A stretch of DNA of 64,000 bases from an uncultured Paracoccaceae bacterium. GTDB lineage: Bacteria; Pseudomonadota; Alphaproteobacteria; Rhodobacterales; Rhodobacteraceae. Below are positions 36,879 to 45,507 of the stretch, one piece after another. Made by a program: the position numbers and the translations under genes. Under the pieces are notes generated by a model. That model saw nothing but the letters and a program-made list of their open reading frames with translations, was not told where the DNA came from and searched no databases. The stretch spans positions 1 to 64,000 of the forward strand of contig CANMQJ010000013.1 of assembly GCA_947500005.1 (NCBI GenBank). The letters run 5' to 3'. Each line of letters starts with the position of its first letter. The first letter of the stretch is position 1.

Positions 36879-37469
36879 ATGACCTCGATACTTCTCGCCA
36901 TCGTGATCGGTGCCGCATTCGGCGCCGTGCTCGACCGGATCGGGGCATCGAACCCCAACTGGATCGGTCGGATGCTGAACCTCACCAACCTGCACCTGAT
37001 GAAGACGATCCTGCTGGCCATCGGCGTGGGCTCGGCCTTGATGTTCGGCGGTCAGATGCTGGGTCTCGTCGATGTCGGGCACATGTCCGTCAAGGCGGCC
37101 TATATGGGCGTCTTCCTGGGCGGCCTGTTGCTGGGGGCCGGCTGGGCCGTCGCGGGGTATTGTCCCGGTACCGGCGTTGTTGCCGCGGCGAGCGGGCGCA
37201 AGGATGCCCTCTTCTTCATCGCCGGCGGTTTGCTGGGCGCGGCTGCGTACATGGTGACCTATCCGGCATGGAAAGCCTCGGGCCTGCTGGACGATGTCGC
37301 CGGCGGAAAGGTCACGCTCGGCACGGTGCCCGGGTCGAAATTCGACGGGCTCACCGCGCTGCCGGGTGATGTTCTGGGCCTCGTGCTGGGTATTGCCTTC
37401 GTGGTGCTGGCCTTTGCGCTGCCGGACAACCTCGTGGGCAACCGCGCTGTGGCGCAGCCGGCCGAGTGA
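36879..37469 (+). CDS. YeeE/YedE-family sulfur transport protein (second of a pair)
   Basis: 196-residue membrane protein with about five helices and the second family motif, VAGYCPGTGVVAA, near residue 90. Together with its neighbour it makes the two Cys motifs that lie in one chain in full-length YeeE. It probably moves sulfur compounds across the inner membrane during sulfide or thiosulfate metabolism. A strong terminator follows. Confidence 0.85.
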   Translation: MTSILLAIVIGAAFGAVLDRIGASNPNWIGRMLNLTNLHLMKTILLAIGVGSALMFGGQMLGLVDVGHMSVKAAYMGVFLGGLLLGAGWAVAGYCPGTGVVAAASGRKDALFFIAGGLLGAAAYMVTYPAWKASGLLDDVAGGKVTLGTVPGSKFDGLTALPGDVLGLVLGIAFVVLAFALPDNLVGNRAVAQPAE

Positions 37470-37481
37470 TCCGGAACTCCC

Positions 37482-37513
37482 GACACGGGTGATGGCTTGA
37501 CTGTCCCCGTGTC
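37482..37513 (+). other. Inverted repeat preceding the YeeE terminator
   Basis: GACACGGG (37482-37489) and CCCGTGTC (37506-37513) form a perfect 8-bp stem with a 16-base loop, directly before the main terminator hairpin. Confidence 0.45.
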
Positions 37514-37516
37514 ACT

Positions 37517-37556
37517 GCGGCCCGGCGTTTTCGTGTTCCCGCCGGGCCGCATTTTT
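37517..37556 (+). terminator. Strong intrinsic terminator after the YeeE pair
   Basis: GCGGCCCGGC, a 14-base loop, GCCGGGCCGC, then ATTTTT: a perfect 10-bp GC stem with a U-tract. It separates the sulfur transport pair from xdhC. Confidence 0.9.
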
Positions 37557-37632
37557 ATCCGCACCGCGATTCGCACCGACCCTCCCTTGCCTCGACAGCG
37601 TACTGCGCCATACTGCGCGGCGGGAGGACAGG

Positions 37633-38601
37633 ATGGATCGTTTCGACAACACCCCGGAAACCGCGCTCGCCTGGCATCGCGAGGGGCTTTGCGCCGCGCT
37701 TGCCACGGTGGTCCAGACCTGGGGCAGCGCCCCGCGCCGCGTGGGATCGCAACTCGCCATCGGCGGAGACGGCCGGATCGAGGGTTCGGTCTCGGGCGGC
37801 TGCGTCGAAGGTGCCGTGATCGTCGAGGCGCTGGAAGCCATCGAGGAGGGCGAGGCGCGACTGCTCGAATTCGGTGTGAGCGACGAGGACGCCTTTGCCG
37901 TGGGGCTGGCCTGCGGAGGCACGATTCGCGTCCTGGTCGAACCGGTGGGCAAGGTCCTGCCCGAGGCGATGCTGACTGAGTTGGTCGAGGGCCGGGCCAG
38001 GCGTGAGGCGCTAGCCTACGAGGTGAACCTTGAGACCGGTCGCCGCGCCCTGCGAAGCGGAGCCCATGCCGAAAGGATGCGGATGGACCGCTCCGGGTTC
38101 GAGGAGGATGGCCAGACCTTCATCGCGGTTCATAACCCGCCGCTTCGGCTGATCGTCGTGGGTGCGGTGCATATCGCCCAAGCGCTGGTCCCGATGGCGC
38201 GGATCGCGGGCTACGACCCGGTTATCGTCGATCCGCGCGAGGCGTTCGCATCGGAGAACCGTTTTCCCGGCGAACAGATCCTGCATGACTGGCCCGACGA
38301 AGCGGTGGCGCAGCTCGGCCTCGATGCGCGAACCGCGCTGGTCCTTCTTACCCACGACCCCAAGCTTGACGACCCGGCGCTTGAGGCAGCTTTGAAGGCC
38401 GATGTCTTCTATATCGGTGCGTTGGGATCGACCCGCACGCATTCGAAACGGATTGCCCGGATGCAGGAAGCCGGGTTCACCGAAGATCAGATCGCGCGCA
38501 TCCATGGTCCCATCGGCCTCGATATCGGGGCGGCGGGCCCTGCCGAGATCGCGGTGGCGATCCTCGCGCAGATGACGGCCGTCCTGCGGGGACGGGCGTG
38601 A
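37633..38601 (+). CDS. XdhC/CoxF-family molybdenum hydroxylase maturation protein
   Basis: 322 residues. The N-terminal XdhC/CoxI domain carries SGGCVEGAV near residue 55, and a C-terminal Rossmann-like domain begins LRLIVVGAVHIAQALV near residue 175. XdhC proteins bind the molybdenum cofactor and sulfurylate or deliver it to xanthine dehydrogenase-type enzymes. It overlaps the next gene by 4 bases (GTGA) and precedes the coxSLM-like genes, its presumed clients. Confidence 0.87.
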   Translation: MDRFDNTPETALAWHREGLCAALATVVQTWGSAPRRVGSQLAIGGDGRIEGSVSGGCVEGAVIVEALEAIEEGEARLLEFGVSDEDAFAVGLACGGTIRVLVEPVGKVLPEAMLTELVEGRARREALAYEVNLETGRRALRSGAHAERMRMDRSGFEEDGQTFIAVHNPPLRLIVVGAVHIAQALVPMARIAGYDPVIVDPREAFASENRFPGEQILHDWPDEAVAQLGLDARTALVLLTHDPKLDDPALEAALKADVFYIGALGSTRTHSKRIARMQEAGFTEDQIARIHGPIGLDIGAAGPAEIAVAILAQMTAVLRGRA

Positions 38602-39596
38602 AATTCGGTGCGGTTCCGGTGACCGAGGCCGAGGGCTGCATTCTCGCGCATTCGGTCCGGACCCGGGACCGAAAACTGAAAAAAGGCATCACGCTCGAGG
38701 CCGATCATCTGACCGAACTCGCAGCCGAGGGGTTGGAGGAAGTGATCGTCGCCCGGCTGGATCCCGGCGACGTGCACGAGAACGATGCGGCCGCAAAGCT
38801 GGCCACCGCCCTTTGCCCGGAGCCCCGTGCGGCGAACCTCAAGATCACGAAGCCCTTCACCGGCCGGGTGAACCTGATCGCCGAGGCACCCGGTGCCGTG
38901 GTGCTCGACACGGCGGCGATCGAAGCGTTGAATGCCATCCATCCGATGATCACCGTGGCAACCGTTCCGCAGTATCAGCAAATGGCCTCGGGCGGCATGG
39001 TCGCGACGATCAAGATGATCTCCTACGCCGTGCCGGGTGCGGCGGTGCAGGCGGCCTGCGACGCGGGTGCCGGTGCGATCCGTCTGGCGGCACCCCGGTA
39101 CAGGACCGCCTCGCTCGTGGTGACGGAGATCCCCGGAGGGCCGCCCAATGAAAAGGGGATCGCGGCGATCCGCGCTCGTGTTGAGGCGCTGGGGATGGCG
39201 CTGACCGAACCACGGATCGTTCCGCATCAGGTGGCGCAGCTGGCCGAGGCCATCGCCGAGGCGCCGGGCGAGATCGTGCTGATCCTGACCGGTTCGGCCA
39301 CGTCCGACCCCGCCGATGTCGCGCCCGAGGCTCTGCGCCGCGCAGGAGGCGAGGTTCAGCGCTTCGGAATGCCGGTCGATCCGGGCAATCTTCTCTTCCT
39401 CGGCGACCGCGGTGCGTCTCCCGTGATCGGGCTGCCGGGCTGCGCGCGATCGCCCGCGCTCAATGGTGCCGACTGGGTCCTGTCGCGGGTGGCCTGCGGC
39501 ATCCCGACGACTGGCGCGGATATTGCCGGCATGGGCGTGGGCGGTTTGCTGAAGGAGATACCGACCCGTCCGCAACCGCGCGCCGGGCGTTCCTAG
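38598..39596 (+). CDS. Molybdopterin-binding (MoeA/MoaB-like) protein
   Basis: 332 residues with a GTG start inside the xdhC stop. The N-terminal region ([18 protein letters not shown]) resembles the MoeA substrate domain, and later [19 protein letters not shown] resembles the molybdopterin-binding GGTS...D motif of MoaB/MoeA folds. Such proteins accompany XdhC in molybdenum hydroxylase operons and probably handle cofactor for the downstream enzyme. The exact reaction is not determined by sequence. Confidence 0.75.
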   Translation: MKFGAVPVTEAEGCILAHSVRTRDRKLKKGITLEADHLTELAAEGLEEVIVARLDPGDVHENDAAAKLATALCPEPRAANLKITKPFTGRVNLIAEAPGAVVLDTAAIEALNAIHPMITVATVPQYQQMASGGMVATIKMISYAVPGAAVQAACDAGAGAIRLAAPRYRTASLVVTEIPGGPPNEKGIAAIRARVEALGMALTEPRIVPHQVAQLAEAIAEAPGEIVLILTGSATSDPADVAPEALRRAGGEVQRFGMPVDPGNLLFLGDRGASPVIGLPGCARSPALNGADWVLSRVACGIPTTGADIAGMGVGGLLKEIPTRPQPRAGRS

Positions 39597-39706
39597 GACA
39601 CGAAGCGGGCGGGGCAAGTCCCTCGGGCAAAAGAAAACCTGTTCTCAAACGGGAAAGCCCATGCTTAACTCCGCGACAAAGGGACGAAATCCAAAGGGAG
39701 GACTTC

Positions 39707-40192
39707 ATGACACAGGTCTCGATGACCGTGAACGGCAAATCCGTGAGCGGCGAGGTGGAGGGGCGGACGCTTCTCGTGAATTTCCTGCGCGATCACCTGT
39801 CGCTCACCGGCACCCATGTGGGATGCGACACCGGGCAGTGCGGCGCCTGCATGGTGCATGTCGATGGCGACGCGGTGAAATCCTGCAACATGCTTGCGCT
39901 CGAGGCTGACGGCACAGAAGTCGCGACCATCGAGGGGCAGGCCAATGCCGACGGCTCGCTCAACACCATCCAGCAGGCCTTTCAGGATCATCACGGGCTG
40001 CAATGCGGCTTCTGCACGCCGGGCATGGTGATGACCGCCGCGGCGCTGCTCAAGGATAACCCCAAGCCGACCGAGGCCGAGATCCGGCACTATCTCGAAG
40101 GCAATATCTGCCGCTGCACGGGGTATCACAACATCGTCAAGGCGATCATGGCGGCCAGCGGCCAGGACGTGAACGCAATCGCCGCCGAATAG
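39707..40192 (+). CDS. Molybdenum hydroxylase small [2Fe-2S] subunit (CoxS-like)
   Basis: 161-residue iron-sulfur subunit that passes electrons from the Mo site to FAD. Plant-type cluster Cys lie in [13 protein letters not shown] (with a further Cys in KSCNM), and the second cluster in CGFCTPGM and [17 protein letters not shown] precedes the ATG. It is first in the coxS-coxL-coxM order. Confidence 0.9.
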   Translation: MTQVSMTVNGKSVSGEVEGRTLLVNFLRDHLSLTGTHVGCDTGQCGACMVHVDGDAVKSCNMLALEADGTEVATIEGQANADGSLNTIQQAFQDHHGLQCGFCTPGMVMTAAALLKDNPKPTEAEIRHYLEGNICRCTGYHNIVKAIMAASGQDVNAIAAE

Positions 40193-40231
40193 GCGCGACG
40201 AAGACGTGTTTCTCAGGGAGGAGAACCAGCA

Positions 40232-42595
40232 ATGCCCAAGGATCATGGGATAGGAGCCAGTTCCAAGCGCCGCGAAGACGTGCGCTTTCTGACTGGCGCC
40301 GGCAATTACACCGATGACATCAACATTCCCGGACAGACCTATGTCCATTTCCTGCGCTCGGACATCGCGCATGGGAAGATTAACGCTGTGAACACCGAAG
40401 ACGCCGCCGGAATGCCCGGTGTGCTGCGGGTCTTTACCGGCACCGATTTCGAAGGCGTGGGCGGTCTGCCCTGCGGCTGGCAGGTGACCGACAAGCACGG
40501 CCAGCCGATGCAGGAACCCGCGCACCCCGTTCTGGCGCAGGGCAAGGTGCGTTACGTGGGCGAGATCGTGGCGGCCGTGGTGGCCGAGACGGCCGAGCAG
40601 GCGCGCGACGCGGCCGAGGCGATCGAACTCGACATCGAGGATCTGCCCGCCGTGATCGACATGAAGGCGGCGGTGCAGGAAGGTGCGCCCAAGGTGCATG
40701 ACGACCTGACCTCGAACCTTTGTTACGACTGGGGCTTCGTCGAGGAGAACAAGGGCGCGGTGGACGAGGCCTTCGAGAAGGCCGCGCATGTCACCACGCT
40801 GGAACTGGTGAACAACCGTCTCGTCGCCAACCCGATGGAGCCGCGCGTGGCCATCGGCGACTATACCCGCCACAACGGCGAGTCGACGCTCTACACGACC
40901 AGTCAGAATCCGCATGTGATCCGCCTGCTGATGGGCGCCTTCGTGCTTGGCATCCCGGAACACAAGCTGCGCGTGGTGGCCCCCGATGTGGGCGGCGGTT
41001 TCGGCACTAAGATCTTCCATTATGCCGAGGAGGCGTTCTGCACCTTCGCGGCCAAGGCATTGAAGCGGCCTGTGAAATGGACCTCGTCGCGCTCCGAGGC
41101 ATTCATCTCGGACGCGCATGGCCGCGATCACGTCACGAAGATCGAGTTGGCGCTGGACGGCGAGAACAACTTCACCGCGATCCGGACGGAAACCTATGCG
41201 AACATGGGCGCCTATCTCTCGACCTTCGCGCCCTCGGTGCCGACCTGGCTGCATGGCACGCTGATGGCCGGCAATTACAAGACCCCGGCGATCTATGTGA
41301 ACGTCAAGGCGGTGTTCACCAACACGGTGCCGGTCGACGCCTATCGCGGGGCCGGTCGGCCCGAAGCCACGTTCCAGCTGGAACGCGTGATCGACAAGGC
41401 CGCGCGCGAACTGGGCGTCGACCCGATCGCGCTGCGCCGCCAGAACTTCATCACCGAGTTCCCCTATGCCACGCCGGTGGCCGTCGAATACGACACGGGC
41501 GACTACAACGCGACGATGGACAAGCTGGAGGAGATCGCCGATCTCAAAGGGTTCGAGGCGCGGCGCAAGGAGAGCGAGGCACGGGGCAAACTGCGCGGTC
41601 TGGGCGTGAACTGCTATATCGAGGCCTGCGGCATCGCGCCGTCGAACCTCGTGGGCCAGCTTGGCGCGCGCGCGGGGCTTTATGAAAGCGCCACGGTGCG
41701 GGTGAACGCCACCGGCGGGCTGGTCGTGATGACCGGGTCGCACAGCCACGGGCAAGGGCACGAGACCTCTTTCCCGCAGGTGATCTCGGAAATGATCGGG
41801 ATCCCCGAAGACCAGGTCGAGATCGTGCATGGCGACACGGCCCGGACGCCGATGGGCATGGGTACCTATGGCTCGCGCTCGCTGGCGGTCGGCGGCTCGG
41901 CCATGGTGCGGGCCACCGAGAAGATCATCAACAAGACCAAGAAGATCGCGGCGCATCTGATGGAGGCCAGCGAGGCCGATATCGAGCTCAAGGATGGCCA
42001 GTTCACCGTCGCGGGCACCGACAAGTCGGTGGCCTGGGGGGATGTCTGCCTTGCGGCCTATGTTCCGCATAACTACCCGCTTGACGATATCGAGCCGGGT
42101 CTGGAGGAGACGGCCTTCTACGATCCGTCGAACTTCACCTACCCGGCGGGTGCCTATGCCTGCGAGGTCGAAGTCGATCCCGAAACCGGCAAGGTGACCA
42201 TCGAACGCTTTGCCGCGGCGGATGATTTCGGCAATGTCGTCAACCCGATGATCGTCTCGGGGCAGGTCCATGGCGGCCTGGCGCAGGGGATCGGACAGGC
42301 GTTGTTGGAGGGGGCTGTCTATGACGAGACCGGCCAGTTGCTGAGCGCGTCCTATATGGATTATGCGATGCCGCGCGCCGATGACGTGCCGTTCTATACC
42401 GTCGATCACTCCTGCCAGACGCCCTGCACCCATAACCCGCTGGGCGTGAAGGGCTGTGGCGAGGCCGGGGCCATCGGGTCTCCGCCGTCGGTGGTGAATG
42501 CGGTGGTGGATGCCCTGCAATCGGCCGGGAAATCCGTGACCCATATCGACATGCCCCTGTCGCCGGGGCGCGTCTGGACGGCCATGCAGGGCTGA
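40232..42595 (+). CDS. Molybdenum hydroxylase large subunit (form II CoxL-like)
   Basis: 787-residue Mo-cofactor subunit of the xanthine oxidase family. The active-site loop reads AYRGAGR (near residue 372), the form II signature; true form I CO dehydrogenase has AYRCSFR. The catalytic Glu is in GCGEAGAIGS and the cofactor loop in HSHGQGHETSF. CO oxidation by form II enzymes is uncertain and another substrate is likely. AGGGAGGAG precedes the ATG. Confidence 0.88.
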   Translation: MPKDHGIGASSKRREDVRFLTGAGNYTDDINIPGQTYVHFLRSDIAHGKINAVNTEDAAGMPGVLRVFTGTDFEGVGGLPCGWQVTDKHGQPMQEPAHPVLAQGKVRYVGEIVAAVVAETAEQARDAAEAIELDIEDLPAVIDMKAAVQEGAPKVHDDLTSNLCYDWGFVEENKGAVDEAFEKAAHVTTLELVNNRLVANPMEPRVAIGDYTRHNGESTLYTTSQNPHVIRLLMGAFVLGIPEHKLRVVAPDVGGGFGTKIFHYAEEAFCTFAAKALKRPVKWTSSRSEAFISDAHGRDHVTKIELALDGENNFTAIRTETYANMGAYLSTFAPSVPTWLHGTLMAGNYKTPAIYVNVKAVFTNTVPVDAYRGAGRPEATFQLERVIDKAARELGVDPIALRRQNFITEFPYATPVAVEYDTGDYNATMDKLEEIADLKGFEARRKESEARGKLRGLGVNCYIEACGIAPSNLVGQLGARAGLYESATVRVNATGGLVVMTGSHSHGQGHETSFPQVISEMIGIPEDQVEIVHGDTARTPMGMGTYGSRSLAVGGSAMVRATEKIINKTKKIAAHLMEASEADIELKDGQFTVAGTDKSVAWGDVCLAAYVPHNYPLDDIEPGLEETAFYDPSNFTYPAGAYACEVEVDPETGKVTIERFAAADDFGNVVNPMIVSGQVHGGLAQGIGQALLEGAVYDETGQLLSASYMDYAMPRADDVPFYTVDHSCQTPCTHNPLGVKGCGEAGAIGSPPSVVNAVVDALQSAGKSVTHIDMPLSPGRVWTAMQG

Positions 42596-42610
42596 TTGAA
42601 AGGGCGGAGC

Positions 42611-42661
42611 CGGGGGGCCGGCCCCCCGGACCCCCCGGGATATTTTCAGCAAGAGGAAAGG
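42611..42661 (+). repeat. 3'-UTR repeat copy C between the coxL- and coxM-like genes
   Basis: A perfect 18-bp palindrome, CGGGGGGCCGGCCCCCCG (42611-42628), is followed by CCCCCCGGGATATTTTCAGC and AAGAGGAAAGG (42631-42661). It starts 15 bases after the CoxL stop. Unusually, it sits inside an operon rather than at its end. Confidence 0.65.
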
Positions 42662-42691
42662 CCTGGCCTGACTTCTTGGAGGAGCGAAGAG

Positions 42692-43483
42692 ATGTACAAT
42701 TTTGAGTTCGAAAGACCGACCACCATCGCCGACGCAGTGGCGGCGCTTGGCGGAGACGAGGCGCAGGCGCTGGGTGGCGGCCAGACGTTGATCCCCACGC
42801 TGAAGCAGCGCCTGGCGATGCCGGGCAAACTGGTGAGCCTGAGCGGCATTCCCGAGATGAAGGGTGTCTGCGTCAATGACGATGGCGCGGTTTCGATCGG
42901 AGGCGGTACGCCGCATGCCGTGGTGGCGCGCGATGCGGCACAGCACTATCCGGGGCTGGCGGCGCTGGCCGGGCAGATCGGCGATCCGGCGGTGCGCAAC
43001 CGGGGAACGATCGGCGGTTCGCTTGCCAATAACGATCCCTCGGCCTGCTACCCCGCGGCGGCGCTGGGGTCGGGAGCGACCATCGTGACCAATACGCGCG
43101 AGATCGCTGCGGACGACTATTTTCAGGGGATGTTCACCACCGCACTGGAGGAAGGTGAGATCATCACCGAGGTGCGGTTCCCCGTGCCCGAGGCTGCGAA
43201 TTACCAGAAATTCGTACAACCCGCCTCACGTTTCGCGCTGGTGGGCGTGTTCGTTGCGAAATACGCAGACGGGGTGCGCGTTGCGGTCACCGGCGCGTCG
43301 GAAGAGGGCGTGTTCCGCTGGAGCGCGGCCGAGGAGGCACTTTCCGGCAATTTCACCGCCGACGCCATCAAGGATCTCACCGTCGAGGCCGGCGGGATGA
43401 TCGGTGACCTGCACGGCTCCAAGGAGTATCGGGCCCATCTGGTGGGCGTGATGACGCGCCGCGCCGTGGCTGCTGCGGCCTGA
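42692..43483 (+). CDS. Molybdenum hydroxylase FAD subunit (CoxM-like)
   Basis: 263 residues with the FAD-binding motifs LGGGQTLIP near residue 31 and TIGGSLANNDPSA near residue 107, standard for CoxM and similar medium subunits. The ATG at 42692 (MYNFEFERP) follows GGAGGAGCG; the frame is open upstream through the repeat but without a credible start. It completes the S-L-M trio and is the last gene of the cluster. Confidence 0.9.
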   Translation: MYNFEFERPTTIADAVAALGGDEAQALGGGQTLIPTLKQRLAMPGKLVSLSGIPEMKGVCVNDDGAVSIGGGTPHAVVARDAAQHYPGLAALAGQIGDPAVRNRGTIGGSLANNDPSACYPAAALGSGATIVTNTREIAADDYFQGMFTTALEEGEIITEVRFPVPEAANYQKFVQPASRFALVGVFVAKYADGVRVAVTGASEEGVFRWSAAEEALSGNFTADAIKDLTVEAGGMIGDLHGSKEYRAHLVGVMTRRAVAAAA

Positions 43484-43490
43484 TCAAATC

Positions 43491-43604
43491 TCAGTCGATG
43501 GTTCCCACCTCGGGGTGGGGGCCGTTCTCGCCGGCGTTGCTACTTTCGGCATCGACGAAGGGATGCGCGGCGAGGATGAGGAGGGCGAGGATCGCTTCTC
43601 GCAT
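43491..43604 (-). CDS. Small secreted-like peptide, 37 residues
   Basis: A short ORF reading MREAILALLILAAHPFVDAE followed by a polar, acidic tail. The N-terminus looks like a signal peptide or a single membrane helix. The ATG at 43604 has GGGAGA at good spacing. It points away from the phasin gene and shares its upstream region, including an FnrL-like box. Not recognised; a chance ORF is possible. Confidence 0.4.
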   Translation of the reverse strand: MREAILALLILAAHPFVDAESSNAGENGPHPEVGTID

Positions 43605-43673
43605 CGGATGTCTCCCTGTTGTCGTTTTCTTTGGTTCTTGAACGTCGAACAGGACCGAATCGTTCCCTTCCAC

Positions 43674-43687
43674 TTGACGCGCATCAA
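43674..43687. promoter_or_regulatory. FnrL/Dnr-type box upstream of the phasin gene
   Basis: TTGAC-GCGC-ATCAA matches the FNR-family pattern TTGAT-N4-ATCAA with one substitution. It is centred 66 bases before the phasin ATG (43747) and about 76 bases from the small ORF's ATG, so it could control both. Oxygen-dependent control is an inference. Confidence 0.65.
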
Positions 43688-43746
43688 GGCGCGCCGGAGC
43701 CTGACGCTTGAGGATGCCCCATGGTCAACCAGAGGAGACGCACAGC

Positions 43747-44094
43747 ATGAGCAAGGATGACAAGACGGCCGACCCGGCCCGGGCAATGGCCGACATGATG
43801 GCCCAGATGCAGAAGATGGGTACCGATGCGATGACGTCGATGAGTGGCGACTGGGCCGAGCGCATGAGCAAGGTCGGCACCGAGGTGATGAGTTTCGCCG
43901 CCGACCGGATGAAGCAGGACATGGAGTTCCAGCAGAAGCTCTTGCAATGCCGCGATGTGCAGGAATTGCAGCAACTGCAAAGCCGGTTCTGGCAGGAGGC
44001 GATCGAACAATATCGCAGCGAGATGGAGCGTCTGACCGAAGTGGGAAGCGGCATGTGGACCATGCCCGGCCAGAAACCGGGCAAGGACAGCTAG
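43747..44094 (+). CDS. Phasin family protein
   Basis: 115-residue, Met- and Gln-rich helical protein with the phasin-type amphipathic pattern (MQKMGTDAMTSMSGDWAERM; EFQQKLLQCRDVQELQQLQS; FWQEAIEQY). Phasins coat polyhydroxyalkanoate granules. The ATG at 43747 is preceded by GAGGAG. The FnrL-like box upstream suggests low-oxygen induction. Its TAG shares a CTAG with the TAG of the convergent methyltransferase gene. No PHA synthase gene is near. Confidence 0.78.
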   Translation: MSKDDKTADPARAMADMMAQMQKMGTDAMTSMSGDWAERMSKVGTEVMSFAADRMKQDMEFQQKLLQCRDVQELQQLQSRFWQEAIEQYRSEMERLTEVGSGMWTMPGQKPGKDS

Positions 44095-44690
44095 CGGGGC
44101 TTGCGCGCCACCAGGTCGATGAGCGCGGACATGCCTGAATGTCCGCGCCCTTCCTGCACCTCGCGGTCATAGCCGCGGCATGTCAGGATTTCCCATCCTG
44201 CAAAGGCCTCGCGCAGCAGGGCCTCGGTATACATGTTCTCGGCGAACGGGGGGCCACCGGTGCCGAAGTCGAGTTGTTCGGGCCGGTAACCGTGCAGCAG
44301 GATCAGCCCGCCGGGACGGGTGGCCTGCTTCATGCCATCGAATTGCACCTTGCGGTCCTCAGGGCCCGCGAACTGGATGAAGATGCCGACCACGAGGTCG
44401 AAAGCGTCACGTTCCCATTGGCGCGCCAACACGTCTTCCTGCAGGAAATCCACGCTCACCCCGGCCTCTTCCGCGAGGCGGCGGGCGCGGTCCAGCGCGC
44501 TGGGGGCGAATTCGATCGCGGTGACCGCCAGCCCCTTCTGAGCCATGAAAACGGAGTTGCGACCCTCGCCATCGGCGACGGCAAGAGCGGTTTGGCCCGG
44601 CTGCAACAGCGCCTCGTGATCGCGCAGAAATTGCGCCGGGGCCTTGCCGAAGAGATATCCGTCGGACTTGCTGTAGCGTTCTTCCCACAT
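44091..44690 (-). CDS. SAM-dependent methyltransferase (TehB/Tam-like)
   Basis: 199 residues of a class I methyltransferase. The SAM motif region reads ALAVADGEGRNSVFMAQKGL (family usual D-x-G-x-GRN), followed by VTAIEFAPSALDRAR and the catalytic-region FDLVVGIFIQF. It resembles TehB and related thiol or chalcogenide methyltransferases, but the substrate is not readable. It sits upstream-convergent to phasin and just beyond the infC terminator. Confidence 0.8.
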   Translation of the reverse strand: MWEERYSKSDGYLFGKAPAQFLRDHEALLQPGQTALAVADGEGRNSVFMAQKGLAVTAIEFAPSALDRARRLAEEAGVSVDFLQEDVLARQWERDAFDLVVGIFIQFAGPEDRKVQFDGMKQATRPGGLILLHGYRPEQLDFGTGGPPFAENMYTEALLREAFAGWEILTCRGYDREVQEGRGHSGMSALIDLVARKPR

Positions 44691-44722
44691 GGCCGGCTCC
44701 TTACCTTTCCGAGGCAGAATGG

Positions 44723-44755
44723 AAAACGCCTCCAGGGGGGGTCAACCCGGAGGCG
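44723..44755 (-). terminator. Intrinsic terminator of infC
   Basis: On the minus strand CGCCTCC (44755-44749) pairs with GGAGGCG (44733-44727) around an inner GGG/CCC, followed by TTTT (44726-44723). It starts 24 bases after the infC stop. Confidence 0.8.
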
Positions 44756-44778
44756 TGGAAACCTGGCGGAGCCAGTGC

Positions 44779-45327
44779 TTACTTCTGCGGCAGCGGCCCG
44801 ATCATCATGACCATCTGGCGGCCTTCCATCTTGGGCATATTCTCGACCTTGCCGAGTTCCTTCACGTCCGCGGCCACCCGTTCGAGAAGCTCGCGTCCGA
44901 GGTTCTGGTGGGCCATCTCGCGTCCGCGGAAGCGGAGGGTGACCTTCACCTTGTCGCCATTCTCGAGGAATTTGACGACGTTCCTCATCTTCACATCGTA
45001 GTCATGGGTGTCGGTGTTGGGTCGGAACTTGACCTCCTTCACCTCGATGATCTTCTGTTTCTTGCGCGCTTCGCTTTCGCGTTTCTGCTGTTCGTACTTG
45101 AACTTGCCGAAATCCATGATCTTGCAGACGGGCGGATTGGCGTTCGGCGAAATCTCAACGAGGTCCAGCCCGGCCTCTTCGGCCATCTGCATGGCCTTTG
45201 CCGGGTGAACGACGCCCACGTTCTCGCCTTCGGCACCGATAAGGCGGATTTCAGGGGCGCGGATCTTTTCATTGACGCGCGGGCCGGTGTCACGGGTTGG
45301 CGGCGCGTTATGCGGTTTGCGGGCTAT
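44779..45327 (-). CDS. infC: Translation initiation factor IF-3, with an ATA start codon
   Basis: Binds the 30S subunit and polices start-codon choice. The IF3-N motif is [15 protein letters not shown], and the C-terminal domain has [10 protein letters not shown] and EGRQMVMMI. The first ATG/GTG in frame (GTG at 45219) would delete the conserved N-terminus ([19 protein letters not shown]). Reading back to ATA at 45327 gives ARKPHNAPP after the initiator, the family start. AAAGGA lies at correct spacing and a promoter fits. Non-AUG starts let IF3 repress its own synthesis. Product 182 residues. Confidence 0.88.
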   Translation of the reverse strand: MARKPHNAPPTRDTGPRVNEKIRAPEIRLIGAEGENVGVVHPAKAMQMAEEAGLDLVEISPNANPPVCKIMDFGKFKYEQQKRESEARKKQKIIEVKEVKFRPNTDTHDYDVKMRNVVKFLENGDKVKVTLRFRGREMAHQNLGRELLERVAADVKELGKVENMPKMEGRQMVMMIGPLPQK

Positions 45328-45367
45328 GAGTTTGTTCCTTTGATTGCTGCAAAAAAGTCAGGTTTGA

Positions 45368-45396
45368 AATCTAAACCGGTGACAGGGCCGTTTCAA
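45368..45396 (-). promoter_or_regulatory. Sigma-70-type promoter of infC
   Basis: On the minus strand TTGAAA (45396-45391), a 17-bp spacer, then TAGATT (45373-45368). The start of transcription near 45361 gives a leader of about 34 bases to the ATA start, consistent with that start choice. Confidence 0.7.
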
Positions 45397-45430
45397 GCCG
45401 GATACGGGGGCCCGCGCCGCGAAAGCCCTG

Positions 45431-45452
45431 TAAATGCGGCGTTCATGCCGCA
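45431..45452 (-). terminator. Probable terminator of the cys operon
   Basis: On the minus strand TGCGGC-N6-GCCGCA (45452-45435) is followed by TTTA. It lies 55 bases downstream of fpr and upstream of the infC promoter. The short stem and T-run make it moderate. Confidence 0.5.
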
Positions 45453-45507
45453 GCGCCGGGCCGCAGGTGGACGGTACATACCGGCTTGCGACCCGGGATG
45501 TCGCGCC

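Noticed and set aside
40232..42595. Form I carbon monoxide dehydrogenase
   Set aside because: The active-site loop is AYRGAGR, not AYRCSFR, so the form I assignment is not supported.
39665..43219. 1184-codon open frame antisense to the coxSLM-like genes
   Set aside because: The sense-strand genes carry all family motifs. The antisense product has no recognisable domain and is a composition artefact.
44779..45219. infC beginning at the GTG at 45219
   Set aside because: This would remove the conserved IF3 N-terminal segment. Promoter and ribosome-binding site support the ATA at 45327.
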